Positions 37,335 to 47,063 of a stretch of 64,000 nt of DNA are shown here, in pieces. The translations under genes were made by a program, and so were the position numbers. The stretch is from Synechocystis sp. PCC 7338 (GTDB taxonomy: Bacteria > Cyanobacteriota > Cyanobacteriia > Cyanobacteriales > Microcystaceae), in contig NZ_CP054306.1 in the NCBI RefSeq assembly GCF_018282115.1, positions 2,155,488 to 2,219,487 of the forward strand, in the 5' to 3' direction. Each line of letters starts with the position of its first letter. Position 1 is the first letter of the stretch. The notes beneath the pieces are model-generated. The model made no database searches and had not been told where the DNA came from. It worked only from the letters and a program-made list of their open reading frames with translations.

Positions 37335-38219
37335 ATGACTGCTGTACCCCCATCCTGCCAAATCCTTGACGGTAAAGCCCTCGCCCAGAAAATACAGGGG
37401 GAATTACAACGGGACATTGCCCAACTGGTGGCCCAGGGGCATCGATCGCCGGGGTTGGCGGTGTTGATGGTGGGGGACAATCCGGCCAGCGCAGTGTACG
37501 TCCGCAATAAGGAAAGAGTCTGTGAAAAATTGGGCATGGTTTCCTTTGGTAAACATTTCCCCGCTGATACGGACCAGGAAACATTGACAGCGGCGATCGC
37601 CAGCTTGAATGAAGACGAACGGGTGGACGGCATTTTGGTACAATTGCCCCTGCCGGATCACCTTGATGCGGTCAAACTATTGCACACCATTGATCCCGGT
37701 AAAGATGCAGACGGGTTACACCCCGTTAATTTGGGACATTTGGTGCGGGGGGAAGAGGGCCTGAGGAGTTGTACCCCAGCGGGGGTGATGGCATTGTTAG
37801 CAGAATATGACCTTGAGCTAACCGGCAAAAATGCGGTGGTTTTGGGGCGCAGTATTCTAGTGGGCAAACCCCTGGCCCTGATGTTGCTAGAGAAAAATTG
37901 CACCGTCACCATTGCCCATTCCCGTACCCAAAACCTGGCCGAGATTACCCGTCAGGCAGACATTCTCGTAGCGGCGATCGGTAAGCCGGAATTTGTCACC
38001 GCCGATATGGTCAAACCAGGGGCGATCGTGGTGGATGTGGGCATTAATCGTCTGGATTTGGGAGAAGGAAAATCCAAACTGGTGGGGGATGTGGATTTTA
38101 GCGGGGTTGCGCCTATGGCCAGTTACCTCACCCCCGTACCCGGTGGCATTGGCCCCATGACGGTGACTCTGTTGTTGGCTAACACTGTGGCTAGTTATCG
38201 ACAACGGTTGGGTATTTAA
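37335..38219 (+). CDS. folD: Bifunctional methylenetetrahydrofolate dehydrogenase/cyclohydrolase
   Basis: FolD interconverts 5,10-methylene- and 10-formyl-tetrahydrofolate for purine and formyl-Met synthesis. The 294-residue protein shows the active-site lysine in [13 protein letters not shown] near residue 59, the FolD signature ([10 protein letters not shown]) near 104, the NADP-binding [12 protein letters not shown] near 171, and [15 protein letters not shown] near the C-terminus. Complete and typical. Confidence 0.96.
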   Translation: MTAVPPSCQILDGKALAQKIQGELQRDIAQLVAQGHRSPGLAVLMVGDNPASAVYVRNKERVCEKLGMVSFGKHFPADTDQETLTAAIASLNEDERVDGILVQLPLPDHLDAVKLLHTIDPGKDADGLHPVNLGHLVRGEEGLRSCTPAGVMALLAEYDLELTGKNAVVLGRSILVGKPLALMLLEKNCTVTIAHSRTQNLAEITRQADILVAAIGKPEFVTADMVKPGAIVVDVGINRLDLGEGKSKLVGDVDFSGVAPMASYLTPVPGGIGPMTVTLLLANTVASYRQRLGI

Positions 38220-38303
38220 CTTTGCTACACTGGGGAGCGCACTTGAAAACCCCTAACCCTTGGGGGAATCGAGTTAGCGAACCATTCCAGCAAAACAATA
38301 ACC

Positions 38304-38504
38304 ATGGGTGATTTTTTAGCCAACGTTTCCCGCTACCCCCGGTATCTGATCACTTTTACCCTAGGCATATTTTTCTCCGTTTTTACCTGGCTCCAACCCC
38401 TGTTGAAAAATCGCGTGGGGGCGATCGCCCTGATGGGACTACTGGTCAGTGGATTCATTTTTCTCTATTTCACTCTGCGCGCCATGTTAGGATTGACCGT
38501 GTAG
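38304..38504 (+). CDS. ycf33: Ycf33 / DUF751 small membrane protein
   Basis: This 66-residue protein has two membrane helices (residues 14-32 and 42-60) and the family start FLANVSRYPRYLITFTLG. The family is found only in oxygenic phototrophs and plastids; its role is unknown but possibly linked to photosystem function. It lies between folD and rbfA on the same strand, so the three may be one transcript. Confidence 0.85.
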   Translation: MGDFLANVSRYPRYLITFTLGIFFSVFTWLQPLLKNRVGAIALMGLLVSGFIFLYFTLRAMLGLTV

Positions 38505-38562
38505 AGGGAGTTTGGGTTAATCTGCCCAGGCTCAAACTTTTTTGTTGCCGAGGAGTAGGTCT

Positions 38563-38964
38563 ATGGCCACCAGTCGTCGAGTTTCCCGGGTGTCGTCCCT
38601 AATTAAGCGGGAAGTTAGTCAAATGCTTCTCCACGAAATTAAAGATGACCGGGTGGGCACAGGCATAGTTAGTGTTACGGAAGTGGAAGTTTCCGGTGAC
38701 CTACAGCACGCTAAGATTTTTGTCAGCATTTACGGCTCCCCCGAAGCCAAAGCCTCCACCATGGCTGGATTGCACTCCGCTGCTCCCTTTGTCCGCCGAG
38801 AACTGGGGCAACGGATGCGTTTACGGCGTACCCCGGAAGTTTCCTTTTTAGAAGACCGCTCTTTGGAACGGGGAGACCAAATTCTCAATCTCCTGAACAA
38901 TTTGCCCCCGGCGATCCCCAGCGAAGACTTGGAAGACCCGGATTCTGACCCCGCCCTGGATTAA
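38563..38964 (+). CDS. rbfA: 30S ribosome-binding factor A
   Basis: RbfA helps 16S rRNA maturation and cold adaptation. The 133-residue protein has the KH-like fold pattern ([18 protein letters not shown], then [20 protein letters not shown]-like strand). I chose the ATG at 38563, seven bases after AGGAG (38551-38555); an upstream TTG at 38542 is in frame but unlikely. The acidic C-terminal tail ([13 protein letters not shown]) is common in cyanobacterial copies. Confidence 0.93.
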   Translation: MATSRRVSRVSSLIKREVSQMLLHEIKDDRVGTGIVSVTEVEVSGDLQHAKIFVSIYGSPEAKASTMAGLHSAAPFVRRELGQRMRLRRTPEVSFLEDRSLERGDQILNLLNNLPPAIPSEDLEDPDSDPALD

Positions 38965-39080
38965 CTTTCTCTACGGGTAGACTGGCTCGGTACAGGGTGC
39001 GATAAACTACCAACGATCCCACCACACAAGTTTCTCCGGTTATATTCCACAACACTTAATCAAGTTTTAAGCAAACAGCA

Positions 39081-39683
39081 ATGACAGAGGTATTACGGGT
39101 AGGACGGCCAGCACCGGATTTCACCGCCACGGCGATCGTTGATCAAAGCTTCCAGACCGTCAAACTGAGCACCTACCGTGGTAAGTACCTGGTGCTGTTT
39201 TTTTACCCCCTAGATTTCACTTTTGTCTGCCCCACGGAAATCATTGCCTTTAGCGATCGCCATGGCGAATTTACCGCCCTAGATGCAGAAGTTTTAGGCG
39301 TCTCCGTAGACAGTGAGTTTTCCCACCTTGCCTGGATTCAGACCGAACGAAAAATGGGGGGCATCGGTGACATCAACTATCCCCTGGTATCGGATCTCAA
39401 AAAAGAAATTAGCCAAGCCTATAACGTCCTCGAACCCGATGCGGGCATTGCCCTGCGGGGACTATTCATCATTGACCGGGAAGGAATTTTACAATACTTC
39501 ACCGTCAATAATCTCTCCTTTGGCCGGAGTGTGGACGAAACTCTACGGGTACTAAAAGCCATTCGCCATGTGCAGTCCCATCCCAATGAAGTTTGCCCAG
39601 TGGATTGGCAGGAAGGAGACAAAACCATGATCCCCGACCCAGAAAAAGCTAAAACCTATTTTGAGGCAGCGGCGGAATCTTAG
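39081..39683 (+). CDS. Typical 2-Cys peroxiredoxin
   Basis: The 200-residue thioredoxin peroxidase reduces H2O2 and organic peroxides. The peroxidatic Cys50 lies in FTFVCPTEI and the resolving Cys172 in [19 protein letters not shown] motif (the GGLG-type) and a C-terminal YF, features of overoxidation-sensitive forms, are seen ([10 protein letters not shown] at the end). It is cytoplasmic and thioredoxin-dependent by family knowledge, and matches PCC 6803 sll0755 as I recall it. Confidence 0.94.
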   Translation: MTEVLRVGRPAPDFTATAIVDQSFQTVKLSTYRGKYLVLFFYPLDFTFVCPTEIIAFSDRHGEFTALDAEVLGVSVDSEFSHLAWIQTERKMGGIGDINYPLVSDLKKEISQAYNVLEPDAGIALRGLFIIDREGILQYFTVNNLSFGRSVDETLRVLKAIRHVQSHPNEVCPVDWQEGDKTMIPDPEKAKTYFEAAAES

Positions 39684-39848
39684 ACTTCCCCAGGCCAAAA
39701 AATACAGATCCCTAGTGAAAAATTTTTACTGCTAAACCGACTGGCTAGAGAGAAAACATAGGCGAGCTAATAGTTTTGATGTTTTGCTAACATCGCTAAT
39801 GTTGCCCATATCCACCAACATCCACTAATTTTCGGACCCATTTTTCTG

Positions 39849-40373
39849 ATGATTAACTCCCCTTTCTCCCGGCTGACCCCCATGTCTTCTATAACTAATT
39901 CCCTAACCCTGGCTATGGCCGGTATTTCTCTAGCAGTGGGCCTAGCAAGCCCTGGCCATGCCGAAACCTGTGTGCCTATTCCCCTCGTCGGAGGCCAGGG
40001 TAATAGTGTGACTAAAACCGTTGCTGTTCCGACTATTCCCGCCGGGCCACTAGGCATGTTGGGAATTAACATAACTCGTAATAATTGGAATACTGATTGG
40101 GCGGTGCCGGGGAGAACGGTTTTCAAAAAATTTGTGATGACGATAACCTCTGCTGAATCCAACCCCTTTGATATTCGGATGTTTTTAAAATATAGCGATC
40201 AAACCGCTACGGAGCTTTTCAATCAACAAGGTTTTGTCTTTAAACCCAATACTCCCTTGGAAATTGTTGGCAATGCCACCGCCGAAGATCAGCCCTATCA
40301 GGTAAATCTTTTTGTTAATGGGTTAGACTCATTGGGCAAAACCTACACGGCCACCCTAGTGGGTTGTCGCTAA
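39849..40373 (+). CDS. Secreted protein of unknown function
   Basis: I do not recognise this 174-residue protein. An N-terminal signal peptide ends at GHA near residue 38 (the ATG at 39882 could be the true start, giving a shorter signal). The mature part is rich in beta-strand-prone sequence and has two cysteines, one near the N-terminus (AETCVPIP) and one at the very end (LVGCR), which could form a disulfide that closes the fold. It is probably periplasmic. It stands alone between the peroxiredoxin and nrdR genes. Confidence 0.65.
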   Translation: MINSPFSRLTPMSSITNSLTLAMAGISLAVGLASPGHAETCVPIPLVGGQGNSVTKTVAVPTIPAGPLGMLGINITRNNWNTDWAVPGRTVFKKFVMTITSAESNPFDIRMFLKYSDQTATELFNQQGFVFKPNTPLEIVGNATAEDQPYQVNLFVNGLDSLGKTYTATLVGCR

Positions 40374-40442
40374 ATCTATGACTGACTAGTTAACTCGCTA
40401 GATTTACTAGATTTATCAGTATTAAAGTCCTGCAAACAAATT

Positions 40443-40928
40443 CTAAGACATGGTCAAATATTGCCGTTCAGGATGTTGTTCCCGTTGTAGTTGCTCCAGG
40501 GTATCAACGAAGTCTGCAATGCCTTGAAATCTCCCATACACGGAAGCAAAACGGATGTAGGCCACTTCGCTTTCCTGGCGTAAATATTGCAACACCATCT
40601 GCCCGATCGCCTCGCTGTGAATTTCGCGTTTCGGTTGTTGTTGTAAATTAGCTTCAATTTCTTCAACAATGTGCTCTAGACGCTGGAAATTAATATCGGT
40701 TTTTTCACAAGCCCGCACCATGCCCTGCAACAGTTTAGATCGGTCAAAGGCTTGCCGTTCTCCGTCCTGTTTAATGACGGTAACAGGTAACAACTCCAGC
40801 CGTTCGTAGGTGGTGAAACGGTGTTTACATTCCAAACATTCCCGTCGCCGCCGGATACTTTGGCCACCTTCGCTGGAACGGGATTCAAGGACACGACTAT
40901 TGTGGTGCTGACAGTGAGGACATTGCAT
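40443..40928 (-). CDS. nrdR: Transcriptional repressor NrdR
   Basis: NrdR represses ribonucleotide reductase genes in response to ATP/dATP. The 161-residue protein has a zinc ribbon with Cys3, Cys6, Cys31 and Cys34, and an ATP-cone domain at about 46-136 ([16 protein letters not shown]). Length and motifs are standard. It lies 150 bases downstream of psbT on the same strand; whether they share a transcript is unclear. Confidence 0.95.
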   Translation of the reverse strand: MQCPHCQHHNSRVLESRSSEGGQSIRRRRECLECKHRFTTYERLELLPVTVIKQDGERQAFDRSKLLQGMVRACEKTDINFQRLEHIVEEIEANLQQQPKREIHSEAIGQMVLQYLRQESEVAYIRFASVYGRFQGIADFVDTLEQLQREQHPERQYLTMS

Positions 40929-41080
40929 AATGGCTACAAAAAATGAGCTTAGCCCAACCTAACGCATACAAGAATGTTGCGTCAAAGTCAAGCCAGCCCA
41001 CGGTGAAGACAGAGGTAAAAACTGGGGTTTTAAGGGAGTATCCCGGCAAGAAACACCTGGGGAGAGACCCTTTGATAAGG

Positions 41081-41176
41081 CTATTTTTCGATGCGGGGGG
41101 GTTCCCGGAAGGCGATCGCAAAGAAAAGGACCGCAAGGGCCATGGTCAGCACCAGAATGTAAGCAACACTTTCCAT
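41081..41176 (-). CDS. psbT: Photosystem II protein PsbT
   Basis: Read by hand: a 31-residue single-helix protein starting MESVAYILVLTMALAVLFF and ending REPPRIEK, which is the PsbT pattern. PsbT lies at the dimer interface of photosystem II in the thylakoid and aids repair near the QA site. A TAG stop follows the final lysine. In chloroplasts psbT follows psbB, but in Synechocystis it is separate, as here, where it is divergent from purF. Confidence 0.95.
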   Translation of the reverse strand: MESVAYILVLTMALAVLFFAIAFREPPRIEK

Positions 41177-41446
41177 AATCTAAAAAATTCCTAAAAGTTT
41201 ATCCTTACACACTAATCTATACATTCCCCTGCCCCCTGACAACTAGACCAATTTAACCGGGAACTAAACACTGCGGTGGGGGCACTGCTTCTTTGCTAGT
41301 ATGAGTTAACGATTAACAATTGATTAAGGATTTTAGACCCGTTCCCTATTGCCTTCCCTGTCTGGCGGGAATCCACCAATTCCCATAGTCTAGGATTTAG
41401 TTTTCGTCCCCGTTTTTCTCTACCCTGATCCAGGAAGATTGCCGCC

Positions 41447-42934
41447 ATGTTTCCCTCCTCCAGTGAGTTGACTGAGTTGACCGATAGTCAGCCTTTGTCT
41501 GGCAACCATGCCGATAAACCAGAAGAAGCCTGTGGGGTATTTGGCATCTACGCACCCGAAGAAGCGGTGGCCAAATTGACCTATTTTGGACTTTATGCCC
41601 TCCAACATCGGGGGCAGGAGTCGGCGGGTATTGCCACTTTTGCTGGCACAACGGTTCATTGTCACAAGGATATGGGGCTGGTGTCCCAGGTTTTCCAAGA
41701 ATCCAAACTCAATGAAATGGTAGGCAGTCTGGCGGTGGGCCACACCCGTTATTCCACCACGGGCTCCAGTCATCGGGTCAATGCTCAACCGGCGGTGCTC
41801 CCCACCCGTTTGGGCCCCCTGGCCCTGGCCCACAATGGCAATTTGGTTAACACTAATCAATTGCGGGAAGCTTTAGCAGAAAGGGGTTGTGAAGATTTTG
41901 TCACCACCACTGATTCAGAAATGATTGCAGTGGCGATCGCCAATGAGGTGGATAGGGGCAAAGACTGGGTGGAAGGCACCATTGCGGCCCTGACTCTTTG
42001 TGCCGGAGCCTATAGCTTAGTGGTCGGCACGCCGGAGGGAATTATTGGAGTTCGGGATCCCCATGGCATTCGCCCTCTAGTGATCGGCGTCTTAGAAGAA
42101 GAAATTCCCCGCTATGTATTGGCATCGGAAACCTGTGCCCTGGATATCATTGGTGCCACCTATGTCCGCACAGTGGAAGCTGGAGAATTGGTCTATATCA
42201 CCGAATCTGGCTTAGTTTCCCATCGACTGGCCGAAAGCGCCGAGCGCAAACTCTGTGTGTTCGAGATGATTTATTTTTCTCGCCCGGATAGCGTGGTTAA
42301 TGATGAAAGTCTTTACACCTACCGCATGCGCATTGGTAAACGTTTAGCCAAAGAATCCGCCGTCGATGCTGATCTGGTGATGGGGGTGCCCGATTCCGGC
42401 ATTCCAGCGGCGATCGGTTTTTCCCAAGCTTCCGGTATTCCCTATGCCGAGGGTTTAATCAAAAATCGTTACGTGGGGCGCACCTTTATCCAACCCACCC
42501 AACATATGCGGGAACACGGCATCCGCATGAAACTCAATCCCCTCAAGGATGTATTGGCCGGCAAACGGGTCATTATTGTCGATGACTCCATTGTGCGAGG
42601 CACTACTAGCCGCAAAATTGTCCGAGCTTTACGGGAAGCCGGAGCCACGGAAGTACACATGCGGATTTCTTCTCCCCCAGTAACCCATCCTTGTTTCTAC
42701 GGCATTGACACCGATAGTCAAGATCAGTTAATTGCGGCCCGACTAACAGTGGTAGAAATAGCTGAACAAATTGAGGTGGACTCCCTCGCTTATCTTTCCC
42801 AGGAAGGCATGCTGTTATGTACTGGGGAAGAAATCTCCCATTTTTGTTCCGCCTGTTTCAACGGACAGTACCCCATCACCGTACCTGATGTTGTCAAGCG
42901 CTCCAAACTAATGCTGGAAAATATTACGGCTTGA
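41447..42934 (+). CDS. purF: Amidophosphoribosyltransferase
   Basis: PurF makes phosphoribosylamine from PRPP and glutamine, the first step of purine synthesis. The 495-residue proenzyme has a propeptide of about 28 residues, then Cys29 in EEACGVFGIY as the N-terminal glutaminase nucleophile. The PRPP loop VIIVDDSIVRGTTSRKIV is near residue 380. C-terminal cysteines (FCSACFNGQYP and an earlier Cys) match the Fe-S ligands of the B. subtilis type. Complete. Confidence 0.96.
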   Translation: MFPSSSELTELTDSQPLSGNHADKPEEACGVFGIYAPEEAVAKLTYFGLYALQHRGQESAGIATFAGTTVHCHKDMGLVSQVFQESKLNEMVGSLAVGHTRYSTTGSSHRVNAQPAVLPTRLGPLALAHNGNLVNTNQLREALAERGCEDFVTTTDSEMIAVAIANEVDRGKDWVEGTIAALTLCAGAYSLVVGTPEGIIGVRDPHGIRPLVIGVLEEEIPRYVLASETCALDIIGATYVRTVEAGELVYITESGLVSHRLAESAERKLCVFEMIYFSRPDSVVNDESLYTYRMRIGKRLAKESAVDADLVMGVPDSGIPAAIGFSQASGIPYAEGLIKNRYVGRTFIQPTQHMREHGIRMKLNPLKDVLAGKRVIIVDDSIVRGTTSRKIVRALREAGATEVHMRISSPPVTHPCFYGIDTDSQDQLIAARLTVVEIAEQIEVDSLAYLSQEGMLLCTGEEISHFCSACFNGQYPITVPDVVKRSKLMLENITA

Positions 42935-42967
42935 AAAATTAGTTTAAAGTCGAAAAGTCTAAACGGG

Positions 42968-43576
42968 TCATCGGTGATTTTTAGAGTGAGATGGCTGGTC
43001 GGGACTACGGTTGGCCAAAAACCAGGTTCTCCAGGCGGTGGAACTGCGGACAACAATCCACAACAGCAAGATCGCAATTAAGCCACCATTTTGGGGAGCT
43101 TTGAAAGCGAATAGCACCAGTCCCACTGAGAATAAATCCTCTAAAATCGTTACCCAAAAGGGCAGACCCCGCAGACGAAAAAACCAGCCGATCGCCACTA
43201 GCCTTATAACCAAAGCAAAGAGGGAACCGATCGCCCCCACCACCCAAAGGGGAGGAAAACGGAAATCCATTTCCAGTTCCGAAGTCAACAGCTTGGCCAC
43301 GGTAATGGCCATCATTCCCCCCACCAGGGGAGTGAAAAATAATTGCACGATTTGTAAAACCCTCTGACCCAGCAATTTTTTTGAGCCAAACAATTCAAAC
43401 AAGGACCAACTGGTTAAGACCGCTACCACCACTTGGGGATTGACTCTCCAGAGTAGGGGCACTTCCGACCACAGATCACCCTGGATCAGGCCAACCATCA
43501 ACAACGGTAGAGCAATGCGCATCCCAGCCGCCGCCGCCGCTGACAAAATTGCAAGGATTCCAAGGAGAGTGCTCAT
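42968..43576 (-). CDS. DUF4126 family membrane protein
   Basis: This 202-residue protein has about five membrane segments (residues 5-30, 45-65, 75-100, 108-130, 145-165) and a short basic tail. It fits the DUF4126 family of unknown function (SAAAAAGMRIALPLLMVGL). It is convergent with purF and divergent from the ABC ATPase gene, and seems transcribed alone. Confidence 0.75.
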   Translation of the reverse strand: MSTLLGILAILSAAAAAGMRIALPLLMVGLIQGDLWSEVPLLWRVNPQVVVAVLTSWSLFELFGSKKLLGQRVLQIVQLFFTPLVGGMMAITVAKLLTSELEMDFRFPPLWVVGAIGSLFALVIRLVAIGWFFRLRGLPFWVTILEDLFSVGLVLFAFKAPQNGGLIAILLLWIVVRSSTAWRTWFLANRSPDQPSHSKNHR

Positions 43577-43661
43577 TAAAGTTCAAACCGAGAGGGCAAA
43601 ACCGACCATATCAGGGATAATGTTAAGAAAAGTTGCAGATTAAACGGGAAGGAGTTACCTC

Positions 43662-44687
43662 ATGGGCGTTGCTGTTCAAGTCAAACAACTCCGAAAAAAC
43701 TACGGTTCTATCCCTGCGGTAAAGGACATTTCCTTTGCGGTGCCTAGGGGAGAAATATTTGGTTTACTTGGTCCCAACGGTGCCGGTAAGACCACCACGA
43801 TCCGCTGTCTATGTACCCTCGCCAAGCCAGACGGAGGGGAACTATGGATTGATGGCGTAAACGTATTAAGCGATCCCCGCCAGGCCCGTCGCCGTTTAGG
43901 TTATGTGGCCCAGGAAGTTGCCATAGATAAAATCTTAACAGGTCGAGAATTGTTGCAACTACAAGCCTCCCTCTACCATCTGGATGCTAGTGGAACTCAA
44001 AAACGCATCGACCAACTTTTAGATATTTTAGGCTTAACAGCCTATGCAGATCAGAAAACTGGCACTTATTCCGGCGGACTACGGAAACGTTTGGATTTAG
44101 CAGCAGGTTTACTCCATCAACCGGCCGTGTTGGTGCTGGATGAACCTTCAGTGGGGCTAGACATTGAAAGTCGCTTTATTCTCTGGGAATTTTTGCGGCA
44201 ATTACGAGATGCGGGCACCACCGTGGTGATCACAAGCCATTACCTAGAGGAAATTGACGCCCTAGCCGATCGCCTAGCCATCATTGACCAAGGCACAGTG
44301 ATTGCCACCGGCACTCCCACGGAACTCAAAGACCGGGTGGGAGGGGACAGGGTAACCTTGAGAATTAAGGAATTTACGGAAGACCAGGAGGCGGAAAAAG
44401 CTAGCCAAATTCTCCGTTCCCTAGCTTTTGTCCAGGAAGTAATTGTTAACCACGCCCAGGGGAATTCCCTTAATCTGGTGGTGACGCCCCAGAGCAATCC
44501 CCTCAGTCAAATAGAAAAAGCCCTGCTTGCTGACGGTTTGCCGATTTTCAGCTTGGCCCAATCCCGGCCTAGTTTAGATGATGTGTACCTGGCAGCCACG
44601 GGCAAAACCCTCATGGATGCGGAGTTAGCCGCCGCTGCCCAACGGGATCTAAAAGCGGAGAAAAAACAAGCAATGAAAGCCAATTAA
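43662..44687 (+). CDS. ABC-2 exporter ATPase (DrrA/NodI type)
   Basis: The 341-residue ATPase has Walker A GPNGAGKTTTIRCL near residue 36, signature YSGGLRKRLDLAAG near 137, Walker B VLVLDEPSVGLD near 157 and a C-terminal DUF4162-like domain (245-325). It drives export of a drug- or lipid-like solute with the permease coded 152 bases downstream. The substrate is unknown. The GGAAGGAG Shine-Dalgarno before the ATG is strong. Confidence 0.9.
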   Translation: MGVAVQVKQLRKNYGSIPAVKDISFAVPRGEIFGLLGPNGAGKTTTIRCLCTLAKPDGGELWIDGVNVLSDPRQARRRLGYVAQEVAIDKILTGRELLQLQASLYHLDASGTQKRIDQLLDILGLTAYADQKTGTYSGGLRKRLDLAAGLLHQPAVLVLDEPSVGLDIESRFILWEFLRQLRDAGTTVVITSHYLEEIDALADRLAIIDQGTVIATGTPTELKDRVGGDRVTLRIKEFTEDQEAEKASQILRSLAFVQEVIVNHAQGNSLNLVVTPQSNPLSQIEKALLADGLPIFSLAQSRPSLDDVYLAATGKTLMDAELAAAAQRDLKAEKKQAMKAN

Positions 44688-44839
44688 CTGCGACGTTGAT
44701 AAATCTCCTGGCAACTTTTCCGGGGCGATGAAAGCAAGGGTGGAAAAAATTTCCTACCATGGTCTCCAAGGCAAAACTTCCCCTCAGTAAATGCAAAGTT
44801 AAGCAAAATTAATTTAACTGCCGTCAACCCCAAAGTCTT

Positions 44840-45724
44840 ATGAGCCAAACCCTCACCCCTCCAAAAATCACCTCCCTGCTAGCTCCCCAGGCCGCCCCAG
44901 CCAATCCCCCCAGCCTAGCAGCGGAGTTTTTCCAAGAAACCATTGCCCTAACCAAGAGGTTATTTATCCAATTGCAGCGGCGCCCCACTACCCTAGTGGC
45001 GGGCATCATCCAGCCCTTTATGTGGCTAGTACTCTTCGGTGCCCTATTTCTCAATGCGCCCCAGAGTCTATTTGGTAATGACCTCAACTATGCCCAATTT
45101 CTAGCACCGGGAATTATCGTTTTTACTGCCTTTTCTGGAGCGCTGAATGCCGGTCTGCCGGTGATGTTCGACCGGGAATTTGGTTTTTTGAACCGCCTAC
45201 TGGTGGCCCCGCTGGCCTCTCGCTACTCCATTGTGGTCGCCTCCACGGTGTATATCATCAGCCTGAGTCTGATCCAAGCGGCGGTAATTGTGGGGGCCAG
45301 TGCCCTACTAGGAGCCGGCTTGCCTAATGGCCTTGGTCTGGGGATGATCGCCCTGATTGTTTTTCTGATTGTGTTGGGGGTAACGGCCCTAAGTTTAGGC
45401 TTAGCTTTTGCTTTGCCGGGACATATTGAATTGATTGCGGTGATTTTTGTCACCAATTTACCCCTACTCTTCGCCAGTACTGCCCTGGCGCCCCTGGACT
45501 TCATGGCCCATTGGTTGCAGGTGGTGGCCAGTTTAAATCCCTTAACCTATGCCATCGAGCCCATCCGATATATCTACCTCAATGGTGACTGGGGTTTGGG
45601 GAGTACGGTTTTAACGGCCCCCTGGTTCAGTTTGAATTTCGCCCAGGTGCTAGGGGCGTTAGTTCTGTTTGATGGTTTAGTATTGTTATTAATTCAGCCC
45701 TTGCTCAGACGTCGCTTTTTATGA
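44840..45724 (+). CDS. ABC-2 exporter permease (Ycf38-like)
   Basis: The 294-residue membrane protein has six likely membrane segments, an N-terminal cytosolic part of about 45 residues, and the ABC-2 membrane-domain signature (FGFLNRLLVAPLASRYSIVVAS, split: FGFLNRLLVAPL near residue 115). It corresponds to plastid Ycf38 and pairs with the ATPase just upstream. The two form a self-contained exporter. Confidence 0.88.
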   Translation: MSQTLTPPKITSLLAPQAAPANPPSLAAEFFQETIALTKRLFIQLQRRPTTLVAGIIQPFMWLVLFGALFLNAPQSLFGNDLNYAQFLAPGIIVFTAFSGALNAGLPVMFDREFGFLNRLLVAPLASRYSIVVASTVYIISLSLIQAAVIVGASALLGAGLPNGLGLGMIALIVFLIVLGVTALSLGLAFALPGHIELIAVIFVTNLPLLFASTALAPLDFMAHWLQVVASLNPLTYAIEPIRYIYLNGDWGLGSTVLTAPWFSLNFAQVLGALVLFDGLVLLLIQPLLRRRFL

Positions 45725-45805
45725 TTTTGGCTATCTTTGCCCAAATTCCAAACCCCGACGATTTTGAGTTGTAGAGTCGTAGACCAATTAATCACCTGGA
45801 GCCTG

Positions 45806-46171
45806 ATGACTATGAAGACAGCCCAGCTAACCCGCTGTTTAACCCTCAGTGCCCTCGTCACTGGCCTATGGGGCATCAACCTAGCCCCAGTTCAAGGTCA
45901 GTCCACCGGCACCACCCCAGGGGAAGATCCCTTTGTTTCTAACAACGTTGACCCTAGTAAACAGGGCTTGGGGGGAGGTTTTGACCCCATGTCGTTGATT
46001 CACAATGCCAATTTGAGCCGCACCCGCAATGGGGCAGATTTTGCTGAGGATACCCAAAGAAATATCAATAAGGCCGCCGACCAATTCAAGCAACTGCAAC
46101 AGCAACGGCTAATGGAAATGCAGCAACAACAGACCGATCCGGCGATCGCCCCTGTACCCGGATCTCCCTAG
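45806..46171 (+). CDS. Small exported protein of unknown function
   Basis: I do not recognise a family. The protein has about 121 residues with a signal peptide (cleavage near PVQGQ), then a short mature part with Gln-rich helical sequence (QFKQLQQQRLMEMQQQQ). The start is ATG 45806 or 45812; GGAG at 45798-45801 serves either. It is followed by the DUF4340-like gene after 27 bases on the same strand, so the two may act together at the envelope. Confidence 0.6.
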   Translation: MTMKTAQLTRCLTLSALVTGLWGINLAPVQGQSTGTTPGEDPFVSNNVDPSKQGLGGGFDPMSLIHNANLSRTRNGADFAEDTQRNINKAADQFKQLQQQRLMEMQQQQTDPAIAPVPGSP

Positions 46172-46198
46172 GTTAATTGGTGGTTCTGGGCTTGACCT

Positions 46199-46882
46199 AT
46201 GGTACTGAAACTAAAGCCGGGCACTCGGTTGCTCTGGGCCGTGGCGTTAACTATGGCGTTAGGGGTAGTGGCCTGGGAAATGGGTCGTCACTCCCAGAAT
46301 CAGGCAACTGTTATAGAAAGCCAACCGAAAGCCCGTCATTTCGACTTCGGTGCTGATTTGGTGCAGTCGGTCACCATTACCCGCTCTGACCCGACCTCGA
46401 CGAACGTCAAAATCTACCGCCAGTCCAAAGCCAACCATGGCAAGTCTGTTTGGTTGATGGATAATCCCGACCCAGTGGCCGTGAGTACCCCGGGAGTGGA
46501 TTTTCTGCTGAGTGTGATCTTAGGCAGTCAGAATGGCCGGGATTTTGAGGTGCCAACAGTAGAGTTGAAAGACTATGGCCTCAGTCCTGCCGAGATAGAA
46601 TTAACCATTCAATTGGTCAATGGCAAAACCCACCGCCTCCAACTAGGTAACCCGGATTTTGCGGGGGATTCTCTCTACGCCCTAGTTGACCCAGTGGAGA
46701 ATGCTGACATTCCGGTAGAAAAGCAAAAAGTTAGCCTCGTACCCCGTTCCCTAGAGGAATTAACCAGGCGATCGCCTACGGATTGGCAACAAGCAGATTT
46801 AGAAACTGATAGCCAGAATGGGGAAAATCAAGATGGCGATGGCTCTGAAGGTGGCGTTTCCTCAGAATCCCTGGAAAGATAA
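46199..46882 (+). CDS. DUF4340-like membrane-anchored protein
   Basis: The 227-residue protein has one N-terminal anchor (residues 10-28) and a periplasmic domain whose pattern (VQSVTITR, FLLSVILGSQ, KDYGLSPAEIELTIQLVNGKTHRLQLG in part) fits DUF4340 repeats, which often accompany gliding/ABC-2 systems of the GldG type. Here it follows the exporter pair and the small secreted protein, so a link with envelope export is possible but unproven. The C-terminal tail is Asp/Asn/Gly-rich and probably disordered. Confidence 0.7.
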   Translation: MVLKLKPGTRLLWAVALTMALGVVAWEMGRHSQNQATVIESQPKARHFDFGADLVQSVTITRSDPTSTNVKIYRQSKANHGKSVWLMDNPDPVAVSTPGVDFLLSVILGSQNGRDFEVPTVELKDYGLSPAEIELTIQLVNGKTHRLQLGNPDFAGDSLYALVDPVENADIPVEKQKVSLVPRSLEELTRRSPTDWQQADLETDSQNGENQDGDGSEGGVSSESLER

Positions 46883-47063
46883 CTAGGTGATTTTTTCTCT
46901 TCGATGGCGGCCAAACTGGCCAAATTAGGCACCAGAATACGTCAGTGCAAAAAATTTCGTTCCTGGTAAACAGTTTTCCACCCCGGCCCTTGTTTGAATT
47001 GACAAGCAGGAATGTTTGCCCCGGCTTTGTCCCGCCCCAACTTTTAGGTTGTCCCCATTGCCC

